Assembly: GCF_003289965.1 (NCBI RefSeq) | Contig: NZ_QMBQ01000004.1 | Coordinates: 248,001 to 312,000 of the forward strand | Direction of reading: 5' to 3' | Length of the DNA: 64,000 bases | Source: Mesorhizobium atlanticum | GTDB lineage: Bacteria; Pseudomonadota; Alphaproteobacteria; Rhizobiales; Rhizobiaceae | Notes under the pieces: model-generated | What the model was told of the DNA's origin: nothing | Database searches by the model: none | The model's input: only the letters and a program-made list of their open reading frames with translations | Shown here: positions 34,137 to 42,147 of the stretch, piece after piece | Layout: every line of letters begins with the position of its first letter | How positions within the stretch are numbered: position 1 is the stretch's first letter | Program-made: the position numbers and the translations under genes

Positions 34137-34883
34137 TCACCAGGCGGTCATGCCGCCATCGACCGTCAGGATCGAGCCGGTCGCGAAGGAGGACTCGCCG
34201 CCGGCGAGCCACAGTATCGCATTGGCGATCTCGATCGGCTGCGCGACGCGGTTCATCGGCGAGCGTGCGTTGAGGACTGCGACAAATCCCTGCGGGTCGG
34301 GATGGGTCTCCAGCATTCTGTCGAAATAGCTCGACCAGGTGACGCCCGGCGCCACCGCGTTGACGCGGATGTTCTGGCCCGCATGGTCGAGCGCCATGGC
34401 ACGCGTCAGCGCCGCGACGCCGCCTTTCGAGGCCACATAGGCGGCCCGGTCGGCAAGTCCGACATGGGCGACGTTCGAGGCGGTGTTCACGATCACCCCG
34501 CCGCCACCGGCGGCCATGATGGGAATGGCATGCTTGGAGCAAAGGAAGACGCCCTTGAGGTTCACCGCCATCAGCGCATCCCAATCCCCTGCCGCGGTGT
34601 CGACGACCGAACCGCGAATGCCGTAGCCGGCATTGTTGACCAGCACGTCTATCCGCCCGAAAGCCTCTTGAGCGTGGCGCACCATTGCCGCGACCGCGGC
34701 CTCGTCGGAGACGTCCGCTTCCATCACGAGGCCGCCGGTCTTGTCCGCCACTTCGCTGGCCCGCGCACCGTCGCGGTCAACGGCCAGAACGCGGGCGCCC
34801 TCCTTCGCGAACAGCGCGGCGACGGCGGCGCCGATGCCGGCGCCGGCCCCTGTGACGATGGCCGCCTTGTCCTTAAGCCGCAT
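34137..34883 (-). CDS. Short-chain dehydrogenase/reductase
   Basis: This 248-residue classical SDR has the cofactor motif TGAGAGIGAAVA, VNNAGYG, the catalytic Ser in TASNVAHVG, YxxxK in AAYVASKGG, and the C-terminal SILTVDGGMTAW. An acidic residue after the second strand (VDRDG) suggests NAD preference. The gene is divergent from the E1 alpha gene with operator site B between them, and convergent with the B12 gene. The substrate is unknown. Confidence 0.9.
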   Translation of the reverse strand: MRLKDKAAIVTGAGAGIGAAVAALFAKEGARVLAVDRDGARASEVADKTGGLVMEADVSDEAAVAAMVRHAQEAFGRIDVLVNNAGYGIRGSVVDTAAGDWDALMAVNLKGVFLCSKHAIPIMAAGGGGVIVNTASNVAHVGLADRAAYVASKGGVAALTRAMALDHAGQNIRVNAVAPGVTWSSYFDRMLETHPDPQGFVAVLNARSPMNRVAQPIEIANAILWLAGGESSFATGSILTVDGGMTAW

Positions 34884-34937
34884 GGCAAATCCCCTTTTCT
34901 CAAACTTGTTTTCACCCCATCTTGCAGAAGTGCTTGC

Positions 34938-34953
34938 AAAGTGTCGACACTTT
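34938..34953. promoter_or_regulatory. Regulon operator site B (AAAGTGTCGACACTTT)
   Basis: This is the best copy of the cluster palindrome, perfect over 16 bases. It lies 55 bases upstream of the SDR start and 35 bases upstream of the E1 alpha GTG start, in the gap between the two divergent genes. It excludes a longer E1 alpha start at 34922, which would place the operator inside coding sequence. It is probably bound by the GntR protein of the cluster. Confidence 0.75.
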
Positions 34954-34987
34954 TGTATTTAATTTCGGCACGAAATCGGGGATAGCC

Positions 34988-35959
34988 GTGAAGAACTCTC
35001 CTTCCGTCGAACAACAGCTGGAAATCTATCGCCGGATGCTGCTGGTGCGGCATCTGGAAGAGCGGCTCGGAGCGCTTCACAAGGAAGGGCGCACACGCGG
35101 TCCGATCCACCGGTGCGACGGCCAGGAGGCTGTCGGCGTCGGCGCTACGGCGGCGCTGGAGACCGACGACAAGGTGGCCACGACGCATCGCGGCCATGCC
35201 GTCTACATCGGCAAGGGCATGGCCATGCGTCCTGTGGTGGCCGAGATATTCGGCAGGGCCACCGGCGCCTGCGGCGGGCGCGCCGGGCACATGCTGGTCG
35301 CTGACGCCGAGAAGGGCGTGATCGGCGGCAATGCCATCGTCGGCGCCGGCATTCCCGCCGCCACCGGCATGGCGCTGTCCATGCAGATCCTCGGCACGGG
35401 CAATGTCGCCATGTGCATCTTCGGCGACGGTGCCGCCCAGACCGGCATCTGCCACGAAGCGATGAACATGGCAGGGCTCTGGAAGCTGCCGGTCGTCTTC
35501 GTGCTCGAGCACAACCAGTTCGGGCTGACGGTTCCTTCCGACGTCCAGTCGCCGGTCGCGGATCTGTCGATCCGGGCAGCCGGCTATGCCATGCCGGCCG
35601 AGATCGTCGACGGCAACGACGCGGTCGCCGTCTACCGCGCCGTGTCGGCCATGGTGGAGCGGGCGAGGCGCGGCGAGGGGCCCGGCATGGTCGAATGCAA
35701 GACCTACCGCGTCGAAGGCTTCTCCACCTCCGACATGGGCGGCTACCAGAAACCGGAGGACATCGCCGCCTGGAAGGCGCGCGACCCCTTGCTGGTCTCA
35801 CGCAAGGCGCTGTCGGAAAAGGTCGACGAGGCGCGGCTTGCCGCGATCGAGGCCGCCGCCAGAGCCGAGACGGACGAGGCGTTCGAAGCCGCGCTTTCCG
35901 ACCCGATGCCGGAATTCATGATCGACGAAGCCTGCAATCCCTATAGCGAGGCGCACTGA
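34988..35959 (+). CDS. Thiamine-pyrophosphate-dependent dehydrogenase E1, alpha subunit
   Basis: This 323-residue E1 alpha subunit is of the pyruvate/acetoin dehydrogenase type. The TPP-binding motif begins GDGAAQTGICHEAMNMAG, and HRGHAVYIGKG and GGRAGHM line the active site. Together with the next gene it forms a heterotetrameric E1 that cleaves or decarboxylates a 2-oxo acid or alpha-hydroxyketone and passes the acyl group to a lipoyl domain. The start is GTG 34988, five bases after GGGGA. The next gene follows after one base. Because the E2 here is of AcoC type, an acetoin-like substrate is possible. Confidence 0.92.
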   Translation: MKNSPSVEQQLEIYRRMLLVRHLEERLGALHKEGRTRGPIHRCDGQEAVGVGATAALETDDKVATTHRGHAVYIGKGMAMRPVVAEIFGRATGACGGRAGHMLVADAEKGVIGGNAIVGAGIPAATGMALSMQILGTGNVAMCIFGDGAAQTGICHEAMNMAGLWKLPVVFVLEHNQFGLTVPSDVQSPVADLSIRAAGYAMPAEIVDGNDAVAVYRAVSAMVERARRGEGPGMVECKTYRVEGFSTSDMGGYQKPEDIAAWKARDPLLVSRKALSEKVDEARLAAIEAAARAETDEAFEAALSDPMPEFMIDEACNPYSEAH

Positions 35960-35960
35960 C

Positions 35961-36935
35961 ATGGCGATGATGCGATATGCCGAAGCGCTCAATGCCGCGC
36001 TGCGCGAGGAGATGCAGGCCGACCCTTCCGTCTTCCTCTTCGGCGAGGATATCGCGCGCTATGGCGGCGTCTTCAAGGTCACGAAGGGCCTGATGGAGGA
36101 GTTCGGCGAAAGGCGGGTGCGCGACACGCCGATCTCCGAACAGGCGCTGACCGCCATGGCAGTGACCGCCGCCATGACTGGCACCCGGCCGGTGCTTGAA
36201 ATCATGTATGCGGATTTCATGCCGCTGACGCTCGATGCGCTGGTCAACCAGGCCTCGATCTACAACTACATCTGGAACGGCCAGGTGAAGATGCCCTTCG
36301 TGCTGCGCACCCAGGGCGGCGGCGGCGCCGGCGCCGGCGCGCAGCACTCCAAGGCGCTCGATTCCATGGTCGCCCATATTCCCGGCATCAAGGTCGTCGC
36401 GCCTTCGACGCCGGCCGACGCCAAGGGCATGCTGAAGGCTGCCATCCGCGACGATCAGCCGGTCGTCTTCCTCGAGCACAAGCTGCTCTACAATATCCGC
36501 GGCGAGGTGCCCGACGGCGACGTGACGGTGCCGCTCGGCAGGGCGGCGATTGTGCGCGAAGGCAGCGACATCTCGATCTTCGCCACGTCCAAGATGGTGG
36601 TCGAGGCGTCGAAGGCCGCCGATCTTCTAGCCACGGACGGCGTTTCGGCCGAGATCGTCGACCTCCGATCGCTGCGCCCCCTCGACGTCGATGCCATCGT
36701 CGCTTCGATCACGAAGACGCATCATGCGGTGGTGGTCAATGAAGGCTGGCGCTTCTGCGGCTATGCCGCCGAGCTGTCGGCCACGATCATGGATCACGCT
36801 TTCGACGAGCTGGACGCGCCGGTCGCGCGCGTCACGCTGCCGGACATGCCGATCCCCTATTCCGAGCCTCTTGAGACGGCGATGCTGCCGAGCGCCGAGA
36901 AAATCCGCGTCGCCGCGCTGAAGACGCTGAAGTGA
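35961..36935 (+). CDS. Thiamine-pyrophosphate-dependent dehydrogenase E1, beta subunit
   Basis: This 324-residue transketolase-like E1 beta subunit has the conserved GEDIARYGGVFKVTKGL, DTPISEQALT, PVLEIMYADFMPLTLDAL and VVVNEGWRFCG segments. It contributes the pyrimidine-domain Glu of the TPP site (ISEQ) and partners the alpha subunit encoded one base upstream. The gene ends 11 bases before the ATG of the E2 gene. Confidence 0.92.
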   Translation: MAMMRYAEALNAALREEMQADPSVFLFGEDIARYGGVFKVTKGLMEEFGERRVRDTPISEQALTAMAVTAAMTGTRPVLEIMYADFMPLTLDALVNQASIYNYIWNGQVKMPFVLRTQGGGGAGAGAQHSKALDSMVAHIPGIKVVAPSTPADAKGMLKAAIRDDQPVVFLEHKLLYNIRGEVPDGDVTVPLGRAAIVREGSDISIFATSKMVVEASKAADLLATDGVSAEIVDLRSLRPLDVDAIVASITKTHHAVVVNEGWRFCGYAAELSATIMDHAFDELDAPVARVTLPDMPIPYSEPLETAMLPSAEKIRVAALKTLK

Positions 36936-36946
36936 CGGAGACGGCG

Positions 36947-38230
36947 ATGGCCACCCATCCGATCAGCATCGACAGCGCCGGCGGCGAATATATGGAAGCC
37001 GTGTTGGTGGTCGCCTGGGCGGCCAAACCGGGCGATCCGGTCAAGGCCGGCGATCTTGTCGTCACCGTCGAGACGGCCAAGGCGGCAACCGAGATCGAAG
37101 CCGACCGCGATGGCTGGCTGGCGGAAATCTTCTTCACCGAAGGGCAGGAAGCGCCGGTGGGCGCCGTGCTCGGCACCATCGCGGACGAGAGGCCCGCGGG
37201 CCAGACGATTTCGACCGGCACACCGGCCGCGACATTGCCGGCAGCCAATCCTGCGCTCGCGGCCGGCAACGCCTCTTCCACCGCCAGCCAGAGCGGCACA
37301 CGCGCCATCGCCAGCCCGCTCGCCCGCCGGCTTGCCGCCGCGGCGGGTCTTGATCTTTCGACCATTACCGGAAGCGGCCCCAGGGGGCGCATCAAGAAGC
37401 GCGATATCGACGCCGTTCTCGCCGCGCGTCCGGACGAACCTGGCGGGATCCGGGTGGCCCTGGCCGCGCTGGCAGCATCGCCCGCTGCCGCGCCGCCGCG
37501 GCAAACGGCACCGGTGCTGCTGCTCCATGGCTTCGGAGCCGACAGCTCCGTCTGGCGGCAGGTCGTGCCGTTGCTCGAACCGGGAATTGAGACGATCAGC
37601 CTCGACCTGCCCGGCCACGGCGCAGAAGCCGCGCGGCCCGCGAAAGATATCGAGGAGATCGCCTTCAACCTCTCCGATCGCCTGGAAGCCATCGGCGTAC
37701 GGGACGCCCATCTCGCCGGCCATTCGCTGGGTGGCGCGGCGGCCCTTGCGCTGGCCCGGCTAGGCCGCCTCACGGTGCGCTCAGTCACCCTTTTCGCCCC
37801 GGGCGGACTCGGTCCCGAGATCAATGCGGGCTTCATCGCCGGGCTTGCCCGCGCGACCAGCGTCCAGGCACTGGAACGGTGGCTGGCAGTCATGGTGGGC
37901 AACCCGGCAGCCCTGCCCGCCGGCTATGCGCAAGCAGCGCTCAGGCAGATCGACAAGACAGGAAATCGCGACGCGCTGGCCGCAATGGCCGAGACCCTGT
38001 TTCCCGACGAAACGCAAGGCTTCGACCTGACGACGGCGCTTGCCGGGCTTGGCGTGCCGACGCGGCTTGTGTGGGGCCGGCTCGACCGCATTATACCGGC
38101 CACCCACGCGGCCCGCGCGCCGGGCTTTGCCGCGGTCCATCTCCTCGACGGGATCGGTCATGTGCCGCAGATCGAAGCGCCGGCGCTGACTGCCAGGCTC
38201 ATCTCGGAGACGGTTCGGAGCTGCGGCTAG
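36947..38230 (+). CDS. Lipoyl-domain E2 with alpha/beta hydrolase domain (AcoC type)
   Basis: This 427-residue multidomain protein has an N-terminal lipoyl domain with the lipoylated Lys45 in VETAKA (residues 1-75), an Ala/Pro-rich linker, a peripheral-subunit-binding domain (AIASPLARRLAAAAGLDL, about 121-158), then an alpha/beta hydrolase domain with HGFG and GHSLGG (Ser260). No HxxxDG acyltransferase core is present; this architecture is known from AcoC of acetoin dehydrogenases. I chose ATG 36947 because GGAG lies six bases upstream; a GTG five codons earlier has no such site. No dihydrolipoamide dehydrogenase (E3) gene is in the cluster. Confidence 0.9.
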   Translation: MATHPISIDSAGGEYMEAVLVVAWAAKPGDPVKAGDLVVTVETAKAATEIEADRDGWLAEIFFTEGQEAPVGAVLGTIADERPAGQTISTGTPAATLPAANPALAAGNASSTASQSGTRAIASPLARRLAAAAGLDLSTITGSGPRGRIKKRDIDAVLAARPDEPGGIRVALAALAASPAAAPPRQTAPVLLLHGFGADSSVWRQVVPLLEPGIETISLDLPGHGAEAARPAKDIEEIAFNLSDRLEAIGVRDAHLAGHSLGGAAALALARLGRLTVRSVTLFAPGGLGPEINAGFIAGLARATSVQALERWLAVMVGNPAALPAGYAQAALRQIDKTGNRDALAAMAETLFPDETQGFDLTTALAGLGVPTRLVWGRLDRIIPATHAARAPGFAAVHLLDGIGHVPQIEAPALTARLISETVRSCG

Positions 38231-38301
38231 CCCGATCGACAGACCAGTCACGATTTCGACGGCTCAAGCAACGCCGGACCAGACCAGAAGGAGCTACCGA
38301 G

Positions 38302-38625
38302 ATGATCTTCGACCATCGCACCTACACCGCCCGCCCCAACAAGCTGCCGCATTTCCTCAAGCTCTACGAGGATGTCGGCCTGCCCATGCAGCGGCACTAT
38401 CTGGGCGAGCCCTTCGGCTTCTTCCAGACCCATATCGGCGATCTCTCGCGCACCGTTCATCTGTGGAAATTCGACAGCCTTGCCGACAGGGAGGGGCGGC
38501 GCGATCGCATGGAAGCCGACCCGGAATGGCAGGCCTATCGCCGCAAGGTCATCGAGACAGATTACCTGCTCGACATGCGCAACCAGATCCTGAAGCCCGT
38601 CTCCTTCTTCAATCCTGGGAAATAA
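38302..38625 (+). CDS. NIPSNAP family protein
   Basis: This 107-residue ferredoxin-like dimeric alpha/beta-barrel protein of the NIPSNAP family begins MIFDHRTYTARPNKLPHFL, with VHLWKFDSLADREGRRDR in the middle. Bacterial members appear in catabolic clusters, but their function is poorly known; some dimeric-barrel relatives are isomerases or monooxygenases. AAGGAG lies eight bases before ATG 38302. It stops one base before the next gene. A longer in-frame reading into the E2 gene is not supported. Confidence 0.88.
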   Translation: MIFDHRTYTARPNKLPHFLKLYEDVGLPMQRHYLGEPFGFFQTHIGDLSRTVHLWKFDSLADREGRRDRMEADPEWQAYRRKVIETDYLLDMRNQILKPVSFFNPGK

Positions 38626-38626
38626 G

Positions 38627-39490
38627 ATGGACCTGAATTTCTCGGCCGAAGGGCAAAGCTGGCCGATACGGCTCACAGGCGATGCCGAGCGCACCCGCAG
38701 GGCGCTGCTTTCGGCGCTGCCCATGCGCCTGCAACTGCACACGCCCAAGATCGCCGGCAGCCACATCTATTGGCACGCGCCCTTCGTGGAGGATCTGGAA
38801 GGCGCAACGCATGTGCTTGCCGCCAGCGCCGGCGCCTTCATCTACTGGCCGGTGCGGCAGTTCCTCGAAATCACCTTCGCGCCGCTGCAGGCCGAGAATG
38901 CCGAGGTCACCGTGCTCGGCCATCTCGACGCGCCGGTGAAGGGCATCGCCGAGCTCGCCGCCATGCTCAAGCTCGACCAGGGCCGCCGCATCCTCGAAGG
39001 CACGCTCTCCAGGGTGGACGGCGATGCCCCCGCACCGCCGGCGCCATCGCCGCTGCCGCAGGATATCGTCGCGGCACGCAAGGCGCTGTGGGCGGCTTGT
39101 CCGGCCGACATCGGCCGGGCGACATCCTCGCGCGCCATCATGCATCCGGCGGGACCCGTCTTCACCGCGGAATCGGAAGCCCGGGTGCTGCACGAATTCC
39201 TTTGGTGGATCCGCGCCGAGCGCGGAACGGACGAAGCCATGCGGCGCCACGCCGCGGCGCTGGCGCTCGACAAGGCGGCGACGCGCCTTCGCGATTTCTG
39301 CCATATGGAGGAAACGCCGGCGCTGCTTTTCCGGCTCAAGGCGGCGATGGGCGACGCATACCCGTTCGATGCCCTGATCGACGAGGCGATCCTGGTCGCC
39401 GGACGGATCGGCGCCTGGCTCGATCTGCTCATCCCATGGAACGATCTCAACGAAGCCTTCCGCGCCGCGCTCGACGGAACGAGGGCCTGA
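38627..39490 (+). CDS. DUF3830-like (cyclophilin-fold) protein with a second C-terminal domain
   Basis: This 287-residue protein appears to have two parts. Residues 1 to about 130 look like a cyclophilin-like DUF3830 domain (RALLSALPMRLQLHTPKIAGS, HIYWHAPF, FIYWPVRQFLEITFAP). After a Pro-rich linker (APPAPSPLPQ, near residue 142) a helical domain of about 140 residues has no similarity that I recognise. It is encoded between the NIPSNAP gene and the 3-hydroxyacyl-CoA-dehydrogenase-like gene, one and two bases away, so it must be co-translated with them. Its role is unknown. The domain name is from memory of the family pattern. Confidence 0.65.
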   Translation: MDLNFSAEGQSWPIRLTGDAERTRRALLSALPMRLQLHTPKIAGSHIYWHAPFVEDLEGATHVLAASAGAFIYWPVRQFLEITFAPLQAENAEVTVLGHLDAPVKGIAELAAMLKLDQGRRILEGTLSRVDGDAPAPPAPSPLPQDIVAARKALWAACPADIGRATSSRAIMHPAGPVFTAESEARVLHEFLWWIRAERGTDEAMRRHAAALALDKAATRLRDFCHMEETPALLFRLKAAMGDAYPFDALIDEAILVAGRIGAWLDLLIPWNDLNEAFRAALDGTRA

Positions 39491-39492
39491 CC

Positions 39493-40416
39493 ATGGAAAA
39501 GCTGAGGATCGGCGTTGTCGGCTTCGGCGTGATCGGACAGCGCTGGACGGCCTGCTTCGCGCACGCCGGACATGACGTGCGCGTCTACGATCCGACAGAG
39601 CGGCGCGAGGCAACCCTCCACGACGTTCTGCCGGCGCTGATGGCCGATCTCGACGCGTTGAGAGGCCCCTCGCCGGCGCCGGGTGCGGTCCAGCTTTTCC
39701 AGACGCTGACCGAGACGCTCGACGGCGTCGACTTCGTGCAGGAAAACGGTCCGGAGGATCTGCCGCTCAAGCGCTGGCTGCTCGCTGAGATCGAGGACCA
39801 TGTCGGCGACGCGGTCATCATCGCCTCCTCCTCCTCGGCGCTTCTCGTCTCCGACATGCAGGCCGAGTGCCGCTTGCCCCAACGCATCGTGCTTGGCCAT
39901 CCGTTCAACCCCGCGCACCTGATGCCGCTGGTCGAGATCGTCGGCGGCAAGGCGACGGATCCAAAGGCGATCGCGCGAGCGCGCGCCATCTACGAGGCCA
40001 TCGGCAAGAAGCCGGTGACGCTCAACCGGGAAGTGACCGGCCACATCGCCTTACGCCTGATGGGCGCGATGTGGCGCGAGGCGATCGCGCTGGTGCGCGA
40101 CGGCGTCGCCTCGGTCGAGGATGTCGACAGGGCCTTCATGTACGGGCCAGGGCCGAAATGGACTCTGCAGGGTTCTTTCATTTCCAACATGCTCAACGCG
40201 GACGGCATCGACGATTTCCTGCGCAAATACGGCCCCACCTATCAGGCGATCTGGGACACGCTCCTGGATGCCAGGCTCGACAGCGATACGGTCCGCTCGA
40301 TCACGGCCTCGACGAATGCGGCGGTGGACGGCCGCGGCCAGGAGGAGTTGAAGGCGGCGCGGGAAACCGGGCTCGTCGGCATTCTCAAGACAGTCGCCGA
40401 GCACGGCGCGCTCTAA
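39493..40416 (+). CDS. 3-hydroxyacyl-CoA dehydrogenase family NAD-dependent oxidoreductase (carnitine/gulonate dehydrogenase-like)
   Basis: This 307-residue protein has an N-terminal NAD Rossmann domain (IGVVGFGVIGQRWTACFA), the conserved IASSSSALLVSDM and LGHPFNPAHLMPLVEIVGG with the catalytic His, and a helical C-terminal domain (GHIALRLMGAMWREAIALV). The length and the missing CoA region fit L-carnitine 3-dehydrogenase or L-gulonate 3-dehydrogenase (lambda-crystallin) better than fatty-acid enzymes. It oxidises a beta-hydroxy acid. ATG 39493 lies two bases after the previous stop. Confidence 0.88.
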   Translation: MEKLRIGVVGFGVIGQRWTACFAHAGHDVRVYDPTERREATLHDVLPALMADLDALRGPSPAPGAVQLFQTLTETLDGVDFVQENGPEDLPLKRWLLAEIEDHVGDAVIIASSSSALLVSDMQAECRLPQRIVLGHPFNPAHLMPLVEIVGGKATDPKAIARARAIYEAIGKKPVTLNREVTGHIALRLMGAMWREAIALVRDGVASVEDVDRAFMYGPGPKWTLQGSFISNMLNADGIDDFLRKYGPTYQAIWDTLLDARLDSDTVRSITASTNAAVDGRGQEELKAARETGLVGILKTVAEHGAL

Positions 40417-40479
40417 ATCAAAGAGATAGAGCATATGTCGCCCGAAAGCCGCTTCACACTTTTCGGCATCATGCTCTGA
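40415..40479. repeat. Rhizobial-type short intergenic repeat, copy 1
   Basis: The sequence AAATCAAAGAGATAGAGCAT, followed by CGAAAGCCGCTTCACACTTT and TCGGCATCATGCTCTGA, matches a short, partly palindromic repeat that I know to be scattered through Rhizobiales chromosomes. Its ends (AGAGCAT and ATGCTCT) are inverted repeats. It fills the gap between two co-directional genes. A diverged copy in the opposite orientation is at 54659-54724 in this window. Confidence 0.65.
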
Positions 40480-40502
40480 TCACCGCACCCGGGAGAACGG
40501 CC

Positions 40503-41252
40503 ATGGAGTATCGCAACGCCCTCGTCACCGGCGCCTCGAAAGGCATAGGTGCCGCGATCGTCGAAAGCCTCGTGGCGGAAGGGCTGACCGTCCATGCGCT
40601 GGCGCGCAACAACGACGCGTTGCTTGACCTGCGGCAGCGGCTCGGACCGCTGGTCAGGCCGCTGGCCGCCGACGTGCGTGACGTGGAAGCGATCGCCGCC
40701 GCGCTCGGTGCGGCGGAAATCGACGTGCTGGTCAACAATGCGGGCGGCCTGGCCACGGTGCGCCCCTTGCACGAACAGAGCGCCGAGGAAACGGCCGAGG
40801 TGGTGGCGCTGAACCTTACCGCGCCGCTGCAGCTCATCCGCCTTCTGTTGCCCGGCATGATCGCGCGCAAGCGCGGCCATATCTTCAACCTGACCAGCAC
40901 GGCGGGCAGCGCCGTCTTTCCCGGCACCACTGCCTATGGCGCGGCCAAGGCCGGGCTGTCGCAGGCAGGCCGCATCCTGCGCTTCGACCTGGCCGGCAAC
41001 GGCGTGCGGCTGACCGAGATCGCTCCCGGGCGCGTGGAGACGGATTTCTACCTCCAGGCTTTCGACGGCGACCGCGAAGGCTTGCGCAAGCGCATCTATT
41101 CGCAACAGCGGCCGCTACACCCGGCCGACATTGCCGCCGTGCTCGTTTCGGCATTGCGCCTGCCGGATCACGTCGATCTGGCGGAGCTCATCGTCGCACC
41201 CAGCGAACAGGCCGCCGGCGGCCAGGTCTATCCACCCGCCCCGCAACGGTGA
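40503..41252 (+). CDS. Short-chain dehydrogenase/reductase
   Basis: This 249-residue classical SDR has TGASKGIGAAIVE as cofactor motif, VNNAGG, the Ser in TSTAGSAV and YxxxK in TAYGAAKAG. The second-strand ending ALARNND lacks the NAD-type acidic residue and has Arg, suggesting NADP preference. It lies downstream of the repeat copy at 40415-40479 and is convergent with the P5C-reductase-like gene. An in-frame extension upstream is read-through of the preceding gene. The substrate is unknown. Confidence 0.9.
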   Translation: MEYRNALVTGASKGIGAAIVESLVAEGLTVHALARNNDALLDLRQRLGPLVRPLAADVRDVEAIAAALGAAEIDVLVNNAGGLATVRPLHEQSAEETAEVVALNLTAPLQLIRLLLPGMIARKRGHIFNLTSTAGSAVFPGTTAYGAAKAGLSQAGRILRFDLAGNGVRLTEIAPGRVETDFYLQAFDGDREGLRKRIYSQQRPLHPADIAAVLVSALRLPDHVDLAELIVAPSEQAAGGQVYPPAPQR

Positions 41253-41278
41253 GGGCTGTGGCCGAGAGCCTCGCGCGA

Positions 41279-42037
41279 TCAGCCCGGCGCCTGCCTTGTC
41301 AACTTGTCGAGCACCGCCGCGCAAGCCTCGTTCCATGCGGCAGGCACGCCGCGCGCCGACAGAACCTGCAGGCCGCGCTCGGTAATGCCTCCCGGTGTCA
41401 CCAGCTCCTCTAGCAGTTGGTCCATCGGATCGAGCTTTTCAGCGATCAGCTTGCCGGCCGCCACGAATGTCATGGCCGTCAGCCGGCGGGCAATGGTCGG
41501 ATCGAGGCCTTGGGCATTCGACCATTCGGCGGTCCCGCGGATCAGGTCCTGCGCCCAACCGTAGACGGCTGCGCTGACCGTCGCCACTTCGAAATCCCTT
41601 TCGCTGGCCAAGGCGATCGACGGGCCGAGCCGGCCGAGAACCGCGCGGGCCTCTTCGACGTCCGGGAAATAGGCCGTTGGGCTGGCGCCGATTTCGGCGG
41701 CGGTGAACGGCATCGCGCGCACCACCCGTGCGGGCGCGACGCCAAGCCGCGACAGCGGCACGCCGGCGCAAACCGAAATCAAAAGCTGCCCCTCGCGCCA
41801 CGGCAGGTCCTGGACGACCTGCGGCGCCTGCGCGGGCCGCACCGCGAGAATTACGATGTCGGCTCGCTCGACGAGATCGCGGTTGCCCGCCGCGAGCCGG
41901 AAGCCGTGCCGGGCACAAAGCGCCGCCGCCTTGCCTCGGGGCGACAAAAGGATGCTCTCGGGGCCAAGCCCGGAGCGCTGAAACCCGGCCAGCATCGAGG
42001 CCGCCAGATGGCCGACGCCAAGAACCCCCAGGATCAT
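41279..42037 (-). CDS. Pyrroline-5-carboxylate reductase-like protein
   Basis: This 252-residue member of the ProC superfamily has an N-terminal NAD(P) Rossmann motif LGVLGVGHLAASMLAGF, the central ILAVRPAQAPQVVQDL, and the C-terminal helical region with ELVTPGGITERGLQVL, the conserved P5C-reductase signature. It may reduce a cyclic imine or oxidise a cyclic amino acid belonging to the pathway. It is divergent from the GntR gene, with operator site C between them. Confidence 0.87.
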   Translation of the reverse strand: MILGVLGVGHLAASMLAGFQRSGLGPESILLSPRGKAAALCARHGFRLAAGNRDLVERADIVILAVRPAQAPQVVQDLPWREGQLLISVCAGVPLSRLGVAPARVVRAMPFTAAEIGASPTAYFPDVEEARAVLGRLGPSIALASERDFEVATVSAAVYGWAQDLIRGTAEWSNAQGLDPTIARRLTAMTFVAAGKLIAEKLDPMDQLLEELVTPGGITERGLQVLSARGVPAAWNEACAAVLDKLTRQAPG

Positions 42038-42107
42038 TGCCGCCCCCCGGGTTCGAACCTCTCACTTGCCATTCGCGCCGGTTTGGGAAAGAAAGGCGCA
42101 TCGCAAA

Positions 42108-42117
42108 GTGTCGACAC
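42108..42117. promoter_or_regulatory. Regulon operator site C (GTGTCGACAC)
   Basis: This is a perfect 10-base palindrome with an upstream AAA as in site B (AAAGTGTCGACACGA). It lies 71 bases before the P5C-reductase-like start and 31 bases before the GntR start, between the two divergent genes, suggesting autoregulation by GntR. Confidence 0.72.
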
Positions 42118-42147
42118 GAGCTGCACGCAAATCAGATGGGAGCCCTC

